Below are positions 16,620-22,964 of a stretch of 30,144 bases of DNA, piece by piece. The translations under genes and the position numbers were made by a program. Under the pieces are notes generated by a model. That model was not told where the DNA came from and did no database searches. It saw nothing but the letters and a program-made list of their open reading frames with translations. The stretch spans positions 1-30,144 of the IMG/VR virus record IMGVR_UViG_3300035698_014807; one strand, written 5' to 3'. Numbering within the stretch: position 1 is the first letter of the stretch; the number at the start of each line of letters is the position of its first letter. The DNA is from a virus.

Positions 16620-16746
16620 TTACAAGCTCTCTCACAAGTTCAGATTCAGACATAAAATGCTTTACTTCTTCTTTGCTGATTACTTCTTTATTCTTCATTT
16701 TGTTTCTTTTTGTTCTAGATAGAATTCTATTTTTAAATCTTAACAT
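16579..16746 (-). CDS. hypothetical 55-residue basic/helical protein
   Basis: ATG 16746 lies 18 bases after the terminase small subunit stop, with AGGA eleven bases upstream. The peptide is MLRFKNRILSRTKRNKMKNK followed by an amphipathic helical half (EVISKEEVKHFMSESELVRE and on). A second possible start is Met17. It overlaps the lipoprotein start by 41 bases. No family is recognised; the Lys/Glu helix pattern looks like real coding sequence. Confidence 0.5.
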   Translation of the reverse strand: MLRFKNRILSRTKRNKMKNKEVISKEEVKHFMSESELVRELVNEYKRIIEEEKAC

Positions 16747-16764
16747 TAAACGCTTAATCCTTTT

Positions 16765-17364
16765 TCAGTATTCTTTTTCATGTTTAGCAGCAAGTTTATC
16801 TCTAAGTTCTTGAAGCTCTTTTTTTAAGTAATCGTTCTCACTTGTAAGCGATTCTAGTTGTTTAGAGTCACCGTATAATTTGGGCATTAATTTGCCAGCC
16901 AGCCATTTTCTTGTGTCAACTCGAAGTCTTGAGCGCTGTACAAATTCTGAGTTAATTACCTCTGTGCCGTCTCCACTTATTTTGATATCATCGCGCTGAT
17001 CGTCGGATATGGTAAGTATCTGTTCTGCCAACAAGTCAGCCTGGGCGGCCTTTGCAGCTGCGTACTTGACCCTAAAACGCGCATCGTTATATCGCCACCG
17101 ATAAATCGTTTCTTTGCTGGGCATTTTGGGGTAAAGATTAATTATTCTCTCGATACCGCAATCATTTGTTGCTACTTTCATACATACGTATTCAGCAAGT
17201 TCGTCAGTATAAATCGCGGGCCTTCCGTGCGCGCATTTGCCATTCTTATCTTTCTTGCCCTCTTTAAAATTTTTCAATTCTTCGAAGTCTTTTTTTGTTA
17301 ACTTCTTAGCAACTCGCCTTTTTTTTGGTTTTTCTTTTTCATCTTCAACAGTTATATCAGTCAT
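16765..17364 (-). CDS. terminase small subunit
   Basis: A 199-residue protein. A basic N-terminus (KEKPKKRRVAKKLTKKDFEE) is followed by GRPAIYTDELAEYVCMKVAT and MPSKETIYRWRYND, a helix-turn-helix-like domain (about 47-95). The signature SEFVQRSRLRVDTRKWLAGK then LMPKLYGD (about 140-167) and a C-terminal coiled coil follow. The combination GRP(S)xYT ... PSKxTxYRW ... QRSRLRVDTRKWLAxKLxPKxYG is characteristic of phage terminase small subunits of the Sf6/P22-like group. It recognises the packaging site and regulates the large subunit. It overlaps the upstream zinc-ribbon gene by eight bases. Confidence 0.9.
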   Translation of the reverse strand: MTDITVEDEKEKPKKRRVAKKLTKKDFEELKNFKEGKKDKNGKCAHGRPAIYTDELAEYVCMKVATNDCGIERIINLYPKMPSKETIYRWRYNDARFRVKYAAAKAAQADLLAEQILTISDDQRDDIKISGDGTEVINSEFVQRSRLRVDTRKWLAGKLMPKLYGDSKQLESLTSENDYLKKELQELRDKLAAKHEKEY

Positions 17365-17572
17365 CGATTAATTCCTTTTTGTCTTTCACTTTCGCTTTCC
17401 GCTTTGATTTAACAGCCTTATCTTTTGACGCTTCAACAACTTTTGAACGCGTTACCTTGCCCTCGCCCAAACACATTGGGCAAGTAACTTTAACGCCCCC
17501 GGTGTCTGCTAAACTATAGCATCCATTGACCTTAAAAATGTTTTTTCTTCCGGCGCATCTAGGACAGTACAT
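17357..17572 (-). CDS. small zinc-ribbon protein
   Basis: A 71-residue protein starting MYCPRCAG at ATG 17572, six bases after AGGA; a TTG two codons upstream is too close to the ribosome site. Two Cys pairs (C3/C6 and C31/C34, CPRC and CPMC) form a DnaJ-like or ribbon zinc site with Gly around them (CLGEGKV). The C-terminal half is very basic (Lys/Arg), suggesting nucleic acid binding. It overlaps the terminase small-subunit start by eight bases. Its function is unknown. Confidence 0.7.
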   Translation of the reverse strand: MYCPRCAGRKNIFKVNGCYSLADTGGVKVTCPMCLGEGKVTRSKVVEASKDKAVKSKRKAKVKDKKELIDD

Positions 17573-17632
17573 AATCAATCCTTTTCATATAAAACAACGA
17601 TTATATGATCAATAGACGACTAATTCTATTAT

Positions 17633-17776
17633 CTAAAAGTTCCCACACTTTTCACAGCCAGAAAATGCTTCTTTGTACTCTGAATCGCACACACTACAAG
17701 TATGCACATTATCACTATCAATACTTTCTAAGATACGTTCAATATCAACACTATCAACACTAATTAACTCTGCCAT
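17633..17776 (-). CDS. 47-residue zinc-binding protein, first gene of the late unit
   Basis: Starts at ATG 17776 (MAELISVDSVDIERILESID) after GAGAG. The longer frame upstream (to 17959) encodes hydrophobic junk-like sequence with no ribosome site, so I exclude it. Two Cys pairs, C27/C30 (CSVC) and C41/C44 (CEKC), make a rubredoxin-like or ribbon zinc knuckle. The first half is acidic helix. A candidate promoter lies 36 bases upstream. The role is unknown; being first in the unit, it could be regulatory. Confidence 0.6.
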   Translation of the reverse strand: MAELISVDSVDIERILESIDSDNVHTCSVCDSEYKEAFSGCEKCGNF

Positions 17777-17811
17777 TTTATTCTCTCTATGTAATATTTG
17801 TTGTCGTAAGT

Positions 17812-17839
17812 ATAATAACACAAGTGAATTAATTGTAAA
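17812..17839 (-). promoter_or_regulatory. candidate promoter of the minus-strand late unit
   Basis: On the minus strand: TTTACA (17839-17834), 16-base spacer, TATTAT (17817-17812) with a TG one base before it (extended -10). It would read the zinc-ribbon genes and then the terminase and virion genes. Confidence 0.5.
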
Positions 17840-17974
17840 GTATAAATTAAACATTAAAAAATGTAACAAAGATAAGTTACTAACAAAATATGTTGAAAAC
17901 CACGTTAACAACTCGAGAATTCTATATATATAGTACGCAAGCAAACATGAGACAGTCATAAACTTACTGCTTTA

Positions 17975-17992
17975 TTAATATGTAAGTATTAA
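17975..17992. repeat. inverted repeat in the divergent control region
   Basis: TTAATA and TATTAA, exact, around TGTAAG. It belongs to a set of AT-rich symmetric sites between the divergent units. It is of low information on its own. Confidence 0.3.
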
Positions 17993-18014
17993 CTTCAAAA
18001 TAAATCACTATAAA

Positions 18015-18024
18015 ATACATGTAT
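18015..18024. promoter_or_regulatory. 10-bp palindrome ATACATGTAT, operator-like
   Basis: A perfect palindrome made of the same TGTAT half-site that occurs in the inverted repeat in the promoter spacer at 18052-18071. This suggests a second binding site for one regulator. Confidence 0.35.
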
Positions 18025-18027
18025 AAA

Positions 18028-18041
18028 TTTATTTAAATAAA
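18028..18041. repeat. 14-bp perfect AT palindrome next to the -35 box
   Basis: TTTATTTAAATAAA, four bases before the -35 hexamer at 18045. It may act as an A/T UP element or a binding site. Confidence 0.35.
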
Positions 18042-18044
18042 CTG

Positions 18045-18073
18045 TTGACTATGTATGAATTAAATCATACAAT
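18045..18073 (+). promoter_or_regulatory. strong sigma70 promoter for the 18121-19532 unit
   Basis: TTGACT (18045-18050), exact 17-base spacer, TACAAT (18068-18073). The first gene starts 47 bases after the -10 box, with AGGA before its ATG. This is among the best promoters in the window. Confidence 0.7.
18052..18071. promoter_or_regulatory. operator-like inverted repeat inside the promoter spacer
   Basis: TGTATGA and TCATACA, perfect seven-base arms around ATTAAA. It fills the space between -35 and -10, so a bound dimer would block RNA polymerase. The regulator is not identified; the Cro-like protein at 26311 is one candidate. Confidence 0.55.
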
Positions 18074-18120
18074 AGCTTTATCAAATCGAGACAGACTACA
18101 TAACAAACAGGATTAATAAC

Positions 18121-18606
18121 ATGAAAAATATTGAATTAAAATGCTCTGATTATAACTACGCAGGTTCAGAATACATAGAAAGCAATAACGTTTCTAATTA
18201 CACATTTCATCATTTAGCAGTGTTTAAAGATTTAATAATCGGCGATAAAAAGTTTTGTGCAAATTACAGCACAGGAAACACGTTCTATCACAATGATTTT
18301 AGCTTACCAAAAAATGAGCTAACTCTAGAAGACGGAGATAGCTTTATTTTTGAAATATCAAATATGTCTGAGGACGATATAGGTGTAGAAGAATTGAAGT
18401 ATTTACACGATGAATTTAACGCTACATTTATCGAAACAGTAGAAGAACTTAGAGATATAAACACACTTATCAACGAATGTCAGGAAAGTGAATACAGTTA
18501 TATTAATGACGATGAAATATTTTTCTTATGCGCAGTATGCGATAAAAAATTTAAATCTATAGAAGAAGTTCAAAAGTGCGAGAAAAATCATGATGACGAT
18601 AAATAA
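18121..18606 (+). CDS. unknown acidic protein with C-terminal zinc finger
   Basis: A 161-residue protein, MKNIELKCSDYNYAGSEYIE, with AGGA eight bases upstream. It is acidic overall. The last 25 residues have C137-x2-C140-x12-C153-x3-H157 (FLCAVCDKKFKSIEEVQKCE and on), spaced as in a C2H2-type finger with Cys in the third place. The body contains short beta-like and Asp/Glu-rich segments but no family I recognise. It is the first gene of a plus-strand unit under a strong, apparently regulated promoter, which suggests an early host-directed or regulatory role (inference). Confidence 0.65.
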   Translation: MKNIELKCSDYNYAGSEYIESNNVSNYTFHHLAVFKDLIIGDKKFCANYSTGNTFYHNDFSLPKNELTLEDGDSFIFEISNMSEDDIGVEELKYLHDEFNATFIETVEELRDINTLINECQESEYSYINDDEIFFLCAVCDKKFKSIEEVQKCEKNHDDDK

Positions 18607-18643
18607 ATAAATAAATATTATTAACAACATTAAGGTTTTAAAA

Positions 18644-19081
18644 ATGTATACAACTGAATTATTAAAAGATTACTTAGTAGAAAGCTGGTCATTAAAGCAT
18701 TTGATAGAAGAAAAACCTTCTTTCCTAGTTGATTTAGATGTATCTGAATTAGATCAAGAAGAGTGCGACATAGACGAAGCAATTGAAAGAGCTATCGATA
18801 TACATAAAGAAGACAATTTAATTGATGACGATGAAGTAGAAGAGCGCTTTGAATCTATGCTAAATGAGTCAAATAACATGATTAAAATTGAGGGCGGTGA
18901 GTATTTAGCTTCTGATGTATTAAAAGATATCGATTGGAGTCGCTACAAGCTAGCAAAATTGAATTATATTGAAAGAATGATACAGATAGGTGAGTGGGTA
19001 AAAATAGACGGGGAAATCTACTATAACGAGCATCCTACGATTAGCTTGCATATGAACAAACAGTATACAACTCAAGATTAA
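18644..19081 (+). CDS. unknown acidic protein
   Basis: A 145-residue protein with AAGG eight bases before the ATG. It is very acidic. Residues 20-60 read HLIEEKPSFLVDLDVSELDQ and then EECDIDEAIERAIDIHKED, a segment that recurs in degraded form just downstream (19093-19236). The C-terminal part (GEWVKIDGEIYYNEHP) has beta-strand character. Small highly acidic early phage proteins often act as DNA mimics or host inhibitors, but nothing here proves that. The gap before it holds a short AAAT repeat. Confidence 0.6.
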   Translation: MYTTELLKDYLVESWSLKHLIEEKPSFLVDLDVSELDQEECDIDEAIERAIDIHKEDNLIDDDEVEERFESMLNESNNMIKIEGGEYLASDVLKDIDWSRYKLAKLNYIERMIQIGEWVKIDGEIYYNEHPTISLHMNKQYTTQD

Positions 19082-19092
19082 ATCATTTATTT

Positions 19093-19236
19093 TGCGACTA
19101 TATATCACTTGATGAATTATTAAATACGTCACCGATTGATTTAACTAGACATATAGACGTTGATAGCGAATGCTGCATTGATGAAGCAATAGAAAAAGCA
19201 ATACAGCTTATAAAAGAAGGCGAAGAATTAGCATGA
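19093..19236 (+). pseudogene. degraded partial copy of the upstream acidic gene
   Basis: This frame reads CDYISLDELLNTSPIDLTRH and then IDVDSECCIDEAIEKAIQLI before a stop at 19234. It matches the upstream gene's pattern WSLKHL ... DLDVSE ... CDIDEAIERAIDIHKE. It has no Met, GTG or TTG start after the in-frame TAG near 19041, so it appears untranslated on its own. It is most likely a remnant of a tandem duplication. Confidence 0.5.
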
Positions 19237-19322
19237 ATTACATGCGAGCATAAAGAAACACAAAATGAACAATGAAGAGATATAAATGCAAAATAATTAA
19301 TTTAATAAAAAAAGGACGCTCA

Positions 19323-19532
19323 ATGGATATTGCAACAGAAACAGCATTAAACGTATTTCTGGAAACACTAGAATACTTAGAAGAAGCGTTAATTACTGAT
19401 GAACGTGTTTACAAAAAAGTAAAACAAGGATTTTTAAACTCAATAATAAGCAAAGAATTTTGTACTTATCACGATCTTGATGCTATTGAATCACTGCAAT
19501 CACTAAGAGAGCAATTAGCAGCCCCGTTTTAA
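19323..19532 (+). CDS. unknown 69-residue protein
   Basis: The start is ATG 19323 (MDIATETALNVFLETLEYLE), six bases after AGGA. A longer frame from 19272 has no ribosome site. It is helical and acidic in the first half, with EALITDERVYKKVKQGFLNS in the middle. It is the last gene before the hairpin at 19543. No family is recognised. Confidence 0.6.
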   Translation: MDIATETALNVFLETLEYLEEALITDERVYKKVKQGFLNSIISKEFCTYHDLDAIESLQSLREQLAAPF

Positions 19533-19542
19533 ACTATCAAAC

Positions 19543-19583
19543 AATCACTAGATACTGAGAAATTATCAAGGTATCTAGTGATT
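19543..19583. terminator. hairpin between convergent units (bidirectional terminator)
   Basis: AATCACTAGATAC (19543-19555) and GTATCTAGTGATT (19571-19583), 13 perfect pairs, with a 15-base loop. It sits 10 bases after the end of the plus-strand unit and 16 bases after the end of the minus-strand replication unit. U runs are weak on both sides, so its efficiency is uncertain, but location and stem strength fit a two-way terminator. Confidence 0.6.
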
Positions 19584-19598
19584 CATCATTTACAACGT

Positions 19599-20261
19599 CT
19601 AGCAGACCATTTTTCTTAAAGCACTTAACGCACTAACTCCTGCGCTTGTTACTTCAGTATTTGAATCGAACGTATTTTCAATTAAAATCGGAACACTATC
19701 TAATTCTTCATCATTTAAAAAAGATTTAATAATTAAATCGTAGTTAGAAAAAAATAACTCTTTAACCTTTCTTTCCTCGATATAGTTTCCCTGCCTCTGT
19801 AGAGCCGCTGAGGACGTTATTTTATATGCATTATAAACTACTGCATGAGACCACTTTTCGTTTGATGTATAGGGTCTAGAGCGCCTTAAAGCCTCATCGT
19901 ATGCGTCTGAGTGAGAAGGAAGTCCTAAAGATTTAGGATCTTGTTTACAAAAGTTAATAAATTCACCGGGCGTTGGGATGAATCTAACCCCGCTGCCCCT
20001 GATTTTTTCAATAGCGACATTGATGATATTCATTTCATTTACATTTTTTGATCTAAGCTCATAAATAAATTCTTTTTTAATGTTGCCAAGCGATACAGCT
20101 GAATCGTGTGTGTACTTCATAGAAGGAATGAAAGATTCAAAGCGCATAAAGATATGATTTATTATTTTGATCGACTGATCATCAATTGGAGCTTCTTGAT
20201 ATAAATCAACTTCATTCCTATTATTTTTTTTTGGAGTCATGCATTCATTAAATTTTTTCAT
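19599..20261 (-). CDS. replication protein P-like helicase loader
   Basis: A 220-residue protein. The core RFIPTPGEFINFCKQ (about 93-107) matches the FLPSPGQFVAWCRE signature of lambda P family proteins. Before it lies a helical segment (FEYIELR-like: KKEFIYELRSKNVNEMNIIN) corresponding to the domain where the protein meets DnaB. Lambda P brings host DnaB helicase to O protein at the origin. Its ATG overlaps the O-like gene stop by one base (TAATG), as expected for a coupled O-P pair. Length is close to lambda P (233). Confidence 0.8.
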   Translation of the reverse strand: MKKFNECMTPKKNNRNEVDLYQEAPIDDQSIKIINHIFMRFESFIPSMKYTHDSAVSLGNIKKEFIYELRSKNVNEMNIINVAIEKIRGSGVRFIPTPGEFINFCKQDPKSLGLPSHSDAYDEALRRSRPYTSNEKWSHAVVYNAYKITSSAALQRQGNYIEERKVKELFFSNYDLIIKSFLNDEELDSVPILIENTFDSNTEVTSAGVSALSALRKMVC

Positions 20262-21295
20262 TAATTAGCCCATTCTGTGCATGTGTGTCGTTTAATGTAA
20301 GCTTCGTCTGCTTCTTTAGTTTTCTGTTCATCTGGACTAGCTCTTTTTGCTCGTAGATTCTTTACCCATTGCATTTCAAACCCTTTCCAGCCCGACTCAA
20401 TAGCATCTATCAAGGATTCAGCTGCCCCAAGGCCTTCATCAACGCAACTGTTTAACTTTCTGTTCAACCCTTCTATAACCCCGAGCGGTAGCGCTATTCC
20501 TCTCTCTATTCTTGGCTCAATCCACTTCTCAATAACCTCATCAGAGATATTATGTGGATTGTTTGCTTTAAATAAATCGATTTGTTTTTGTTTTTTTGTT
20601 TTTGTTTTTGTTTTCTTGGCAGGTTTCTGAGTTTTGGGGGTTGAGGATTCTTTGATAATAGCTGGGGCAGATGGCTCTGAATCGTAGAGTGAAAGTGTAT
20701 CGTTTTCAAAATCTTTTTTTATTTTTTTTTCAATAATCTCCGAAGGGGATTTTGAATCTATATATATATTTGTACTTCTTTTTACTTCTTTTACTTTAGG
20801 TTCCGGTCCTGACCGTAACGGGTATACGGTGGAGACCGTAACGGGTATACGGTCATTACCGTAACGGTTATCAGCTCTTGAGGTTGATAAATCATCAGAA
20901 TGTATTTCTTTTCCCTTTTTCTTTCCCTTCCCCCTTGACGGCTTCCCATCTGGATTTAAACAGTCAACTAGCTTTCTACCCATAAACTCATGACTTAAAA
21001 ATTGATAATGATTAACACCGCTTTTTTTATTTTGATAAGTTTTAATTAGTTTGATTTTTTTAAGTTTATCGATATTGTCTTGCACTGTTCGGGGGGAGCA
21101 CCCTAACTCTTCGCCTAGTTGGGCTGCCGATCTATGGACCGTTCCGTTTATAGTGCTCCACTGAGCGAGTCGACCGTAAAGAATTTTTAAAGAGAATGAT
21201 AACTCATTGTTAGGAATTTGAATCAACCATGATGGGATATAAGCTGCCGGGGCATGTGATTTTGGATTATATAAAATTTCTGTTTCTGTGCTCAT
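20261..21295 (-). CDS. replication initiator O-like, with origin inside the gene
   Basis: A 344-residue protein. Residues about 18-105 form a winged helix-turn-helix (LSFSLKILYGRLAQWSTING ... RSAAQLGEELGCSPRTVQDN ... IDKLKKIKLIKTY), as in lambda O type initiators. A low-complexity middle (about 120-245, with Lys-rich KPAKKTKTKTKK) is encoded by the region that holds three 23-base-spaced iterons and an A-rich tract. The end (WIEPRIERGIALPLGVIEGL ... ESGWKGFEMQWVKNLRAKR) is the C-terminal domain seen in phage initiators that contacts the loader. The P-like gene follows directly. The initiator likely binds the iterons within its own gene. Confidence 0.85.
   Translation of the reverse strand: MSTETEILYNPKSHAPAAYIPSWLIQIPNNELSFSLKILYGRLAQWSTINGTVHRSAAQLGEELGCSPRTVQDNIDKLKKIKLIKTYQNKKSGVNHYQFLSHEFMGRKLVDCLNPDGKPSRGKGKKKGKEIHSDDLSTSRADNRYGNDRIPVTVSTVYPLRSGPEPKVKEVKRSTNIYIDSKSPSEIIEKKIKKDFENDTLSLYDSEPSAPAIIKESSTPKTQKPAKKTKTKTKKQKQIDLFKANNPHNISDEVIEKWIEPRIERGIALPLGVIEGLNRKLNSCVDEGLGAAESLIDAIESGWKGFEMQWVKNLRAKRASPDEQKTKEADEAYIKRHTCTEWAN
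20690..20805. other. AT-rich tract of the putative origin (DNA-unwinding element)
   Basis: Adjoining the iterons, the initiator-coding strand becomes a purine-rich A tract with a TATATATAT stretch near 20759-20768 and long A runs near 20715-20732. Lambda ori has the same order on the coding strand: iterons first, then an A-rich segment that melts. Confidence 0.5.
20811..20871. repeat. three origin iterons inside the initiator gene
   Basis: GACCGTAACGGGTATACGGT occurs exactly at 20811-20830 and 20834-20853. A third, partial copy (ACCGTAACGG at 20858, then T-TAT) follows. Start-to-start distance is exactly 23 bases for both steps. Each unit is itself partly symmetric (ACCGT ... ACGGT), as iterons bound by dimeric initiators are. 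Location inside the O-like gene is as in lambda. Confidence 0.8.
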
Positions 21296-21326
21296 TAAAC
21301 TATTTCCATTATATTCGTAATAACAC

Positions 21327-21355
21327 TTGCGTAGCTATTAGTATGGGCTTATAAT
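21327..21355 (+). promoter_or_regulatory. promoter of an OOP-like antisense RNA
   Basis: TTGCGT (21327-21332), 17-base spacer, perfect TATAAT (21350-21355), plus strand, just upstream of the O-like gene and pointing away from it. Confidence 0.65.
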
Positions 21356-21361
21356 GTGCAC

Positions 21362-21433
21362 CATGTTATGTGGGGCACATCAGGGATTAGATCCCCGCAT
21401 CAGATTTTATAGGTCTGATGCGGGTTTGTTTTT
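21362..21433 (+). ncRNA. OOP-like short antisense RNA, about 72 nt
   Basis: Bounded by a consensus promoter on the left and a strong intrinsic terminator on the right, with no ribosome site. Lambda OOP RNA (77 nt) also starts next to gene O, runs opposite to it, and ends before or within the upstream gene. Here the RNA ends 19 bases short of the upstream gene's stop codon, so it would pair with the leader between that gene and O. A small inner hairpin (GGGAT TAG ATCCC) precedes the terminator. The exact start is inferred from the -10 box. Confidence 0.6.
21394..21433 (+). terminator. strong Rho-independent terminator, plus strand
   Basis: CCCGCATCAGA (21394-21404) pairs perfectly with TCTGATGCGGG (21414-21424), 11 pairs with a nine-base loop, followed by TTTGTTTTT. 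It is specific to the plus strand; no T run follows on the minus strand. Confidence 0.85.
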
Positions 21434-21451
21434 ATTGTACTACAAACAAAG

Positions 21452-21844
21452 TTAACATACTGTTTCTATTACAGTCTTTATCGGATAGACGTTACAATTA
21501 TCTTTAGCTTTTTTAATTCTACAAAATCTAGTATCTATTATTTTTCCTATATTAATTTCTTTTTTAATTTCATTCTCAGGCGTTGAAACAACCCATAAGG
21601 CGTCAAAAAGTTTTCTATCACCATTTACTATCGCATTTTTAATATATTGTTTATCTATCAGGTAATGTATTAGTGAGTTAATATATTCCTTAGTGACTTC
21701 CATTTCATTACAAACAAAATCCATGCATCCACCATAAAGCTCAATGCTAATCTTTGGTAACCATGCAATATATACATATAATCTGAAGTGGTCAGATGTT
21801 AGGTTTTTATCTTTTAAAATATAAAGAGGCATTTCTGTTTTCAT
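21452..21844 (-). CDS. unknown winged-helix-like protein in the cII position
   Basis: A 130-residue protein with AAGG seven bases before the ATG. Residues 14-75 (LTSDHFRLYVYIAWLPKISI ... MEVTKEYINSLIHYLIDKQY) have the rhythm of a winged helix: helix, turn, recognition helix, then a wing-like VNGDRKLFDALWVV. It resembles the N-terminal style of the O-like protein but is shorter. It lies directly upstream of the OOP-like RNA and gene O, where lambdoid phages have cII or a replication accessory. There is no direct similarity to CII. DNA binding is likely; role unknown. Confidence 0.6.
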   Translation of the reverse strand: MKTEMPLYILKDKNLTSDHFRLYVYIAWLPKISIELYGGCMDFVCNEMEVTKEYINSLIHYLIDKQYIKNAIVNGDRKLFDALWVVSTPENEIKKEINIGKIIDTRFCRIKKAKDNCNVYPIKTVIETVC

Positions 21845-21871
21845 TTTATAACCTTTTTTATTTATGTAAGA

Positions 21872-22243
21872 CTAAAGACTAGGGTCGACTGCTAGACCAG
21901 CTTTAACAAGCTCTTGAAACTGCTTATCAATATTTTCAATTTCTTTATTAATTACATCTTTAACTTCTTCAGTTGTTAGGTCTGACTTGCTTGGTGGGGT
22001 GGCGTCTTTTACTTCTTTCCAAATTCGATAAAAATACTCCATGTATTGCTCGTTTATTTCTGAATTTTTAGGAACTTTTTTATTATTAATAAAGTCACCA
22101 ATCGACATATTGGAACTTAAACACGGCTTTATTTTATCCAAAGGAGTTGGATACGTTAATCGGCAAGCGATAATAATCATTTCAGGAGTGTCGATTTCTA
22201 CATTTTCTAAATCAATCAGTATCTGAAAGCAAAGGTGTTCCAT
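21872..22243 (-). CDS. unknown protein, paralog of the next gene; start disrupted
   Basis: 123 residues are open from ATG 22243. MEHLCFQILIDLE, IIIACRLTYPTPLDKI and SIGDFINNKKVPKNSEINEQ match the adjacent upstream gene's SILIDL, IAVACRLMYPTPIDDI and TIGQLIDSKPKTKTFKISPE. The ATG at 22243 has no ribosome site. The expected start, ATG 22273 with AAGG eight bases upstream, is in the same frame but an amber TAG comes eight codons later, followed by AAT and this ATG. Translation may restart after the amber. The family is unknown to me. Confidence 0.55.
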   Translation of the reverse strand: MEHLCFQILIDLENVEIDTPEMIIIACRLTYPTPLDKIKPCLSSNMSIGDFINNKKVPKNSEINEQYMEYFYRIWKEVKDATPPSKSDLTTEEVKDVINKEIENIDKQFQELVKAGLAVDPSL

Positions 22244-22273
22244 ATTCTAAAGGAGAGTTCTTTCGTTTTTCAT
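22244..22273 (-). other. original start region with in-frame amber codon
   Basis: The frame reads M K N E R T L L stop N M E H, with AAGGCTATAAAAATG as ribosome site and start. The same ribosome-site sequence (AAGGTTATAAAATG) precedes the gene at 21844. The 22 residues up to ILIDL align without gaps with the paralog, whose ninth residue is Glu (GAG/GAA type), so one base change would explain the TAG. Confidence 0.6.
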
Positions 22274-22362
22274 TTTTATAGCCTTTTTTAATTATTTTAT
22301 TTATATTTATGTGCGCATGACAGACCCCAAGTAAAGCTCACCTAGGGAATGATTTTTAATAG

Positions 22363-22872
22363 TTAAATAATTTCTTTACTGTCAATCAAATCCTTTATCA
22401 GTAAGTGCGCATCTTTAGTCAAAGATTCTAAAGCGCTGTTTTTAGCTCTTATTATTTTCTGTATTAGTTGTGACCTGCTATTAAGTATTGCCAATGTGTT
22501 TTTGTTATTAATTAAATTTTGGCAATCATTATCATGACAATAAGAAATCAAATAATCATCAAGCCTTAACGAACGACACAGAGGCATATGGTCTATTTTC
22601 GGTTTTTGAGGCCCTAATTTCCAATTTTTAGCAAAAAAACTTAAGTATTCAGGACTTATTTTAAATGTTTTAGTCTTGGGCTTGCTGTCAATTAGTTGAC
22701 CTATAGTTTTATCAGAATATAAAAGCTTTGGGATATCATCTATGGGGGTCGGGTACATTAATCTGCATGCTACTGCAATGATTTGATCAACACCAACTGC
22801 CATATGCAAATCTATTAAAATAGAAACCGCTTCATCTTCTAACTTCTCTTTTAAGTTTTGTTCAGTATTCAT
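22363..22872 (-). CDS. unknown protein, first gene of the replication unit
   Basis: A 169-residue protein, MNTEQNLKEKLEDEAVSILI, with AAGGA upstream of the ATG. The N-terminal 75 residues are paralogous to the following gene (see CRLMYPTPIDDI). The rest, absent from the paralog, includes CRSLRLDDYLISYCHDNDCQ with several Cys/His (a possible metal site, only suggestive) and a helical C-terminus. No family is recognised. Its place first in the operon suggests an early regulatory or replication-linked role. Confidence 0.6.
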   Translation of the reverse strand: MNTEQNLKEKLEDEAVSILIDLHMAVGVDQIIAVACRLMYPTPIDDIPKLLYSDKTIGQLIDSKPKTKTFKISPEYLSFFAKNWKLGPQKPKIDHMPLCRSLRLDDYLISYCHDNDCQNLINNKNTLAILNSRSQLIQKIIRAKNSALESLTKDAHLLIKDLIDSKEII

Positions 22873-22929
22873 TTTCTTTCCTTTTATCGTTACGTTGCAT
22901 AAAAAGATGCACCTGCCTAAGGATTAGAC

Positions 22930-22958
22930 TTGCATGATAAGAAAGAAAGAGAGATAAT
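22930..22958 (+). promoter_or_regulatory. sigma70-type promoter of the structured RNA
   Basis: TTGCAT (22930-22935), exact 17-base purine-rich spacer, GATAAT (22953-22958). A start near 22965 would place the first RNA helix at the very 5' end. Confidence 0.6.
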
Positions 22959-22964
22959 ATGCTC

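Noticed and set aside
18599-18616. AAAT microsatellite as a phase-variation tract
   Set aside because: It begins in the stop codon region after the 161-residue gene and lies between genes, with only about four units, so slippage would not change a protein; effect on spacing cannot be judged.
20811-20871. CRISPR array
   Set aside because: Only three repeats, 23 bases apart with 3-base gaps, no spacers of normal length, and inside a replication initiator gene: these are iterons.
22244-22262. Plus-strand AAAGGAG as a ribosome site
   Set aside because: No start codon follows at a suitable distance; the sequence is the reverse of the CTCTCCTTT codons of the paralog's N-terminus.
21872-22273. General TAG recoding by the phage
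   Set aside because: The coat, ejection-protein and adaptor genes end in TAG with normal downstream genes, so TAG is a normal stop here.
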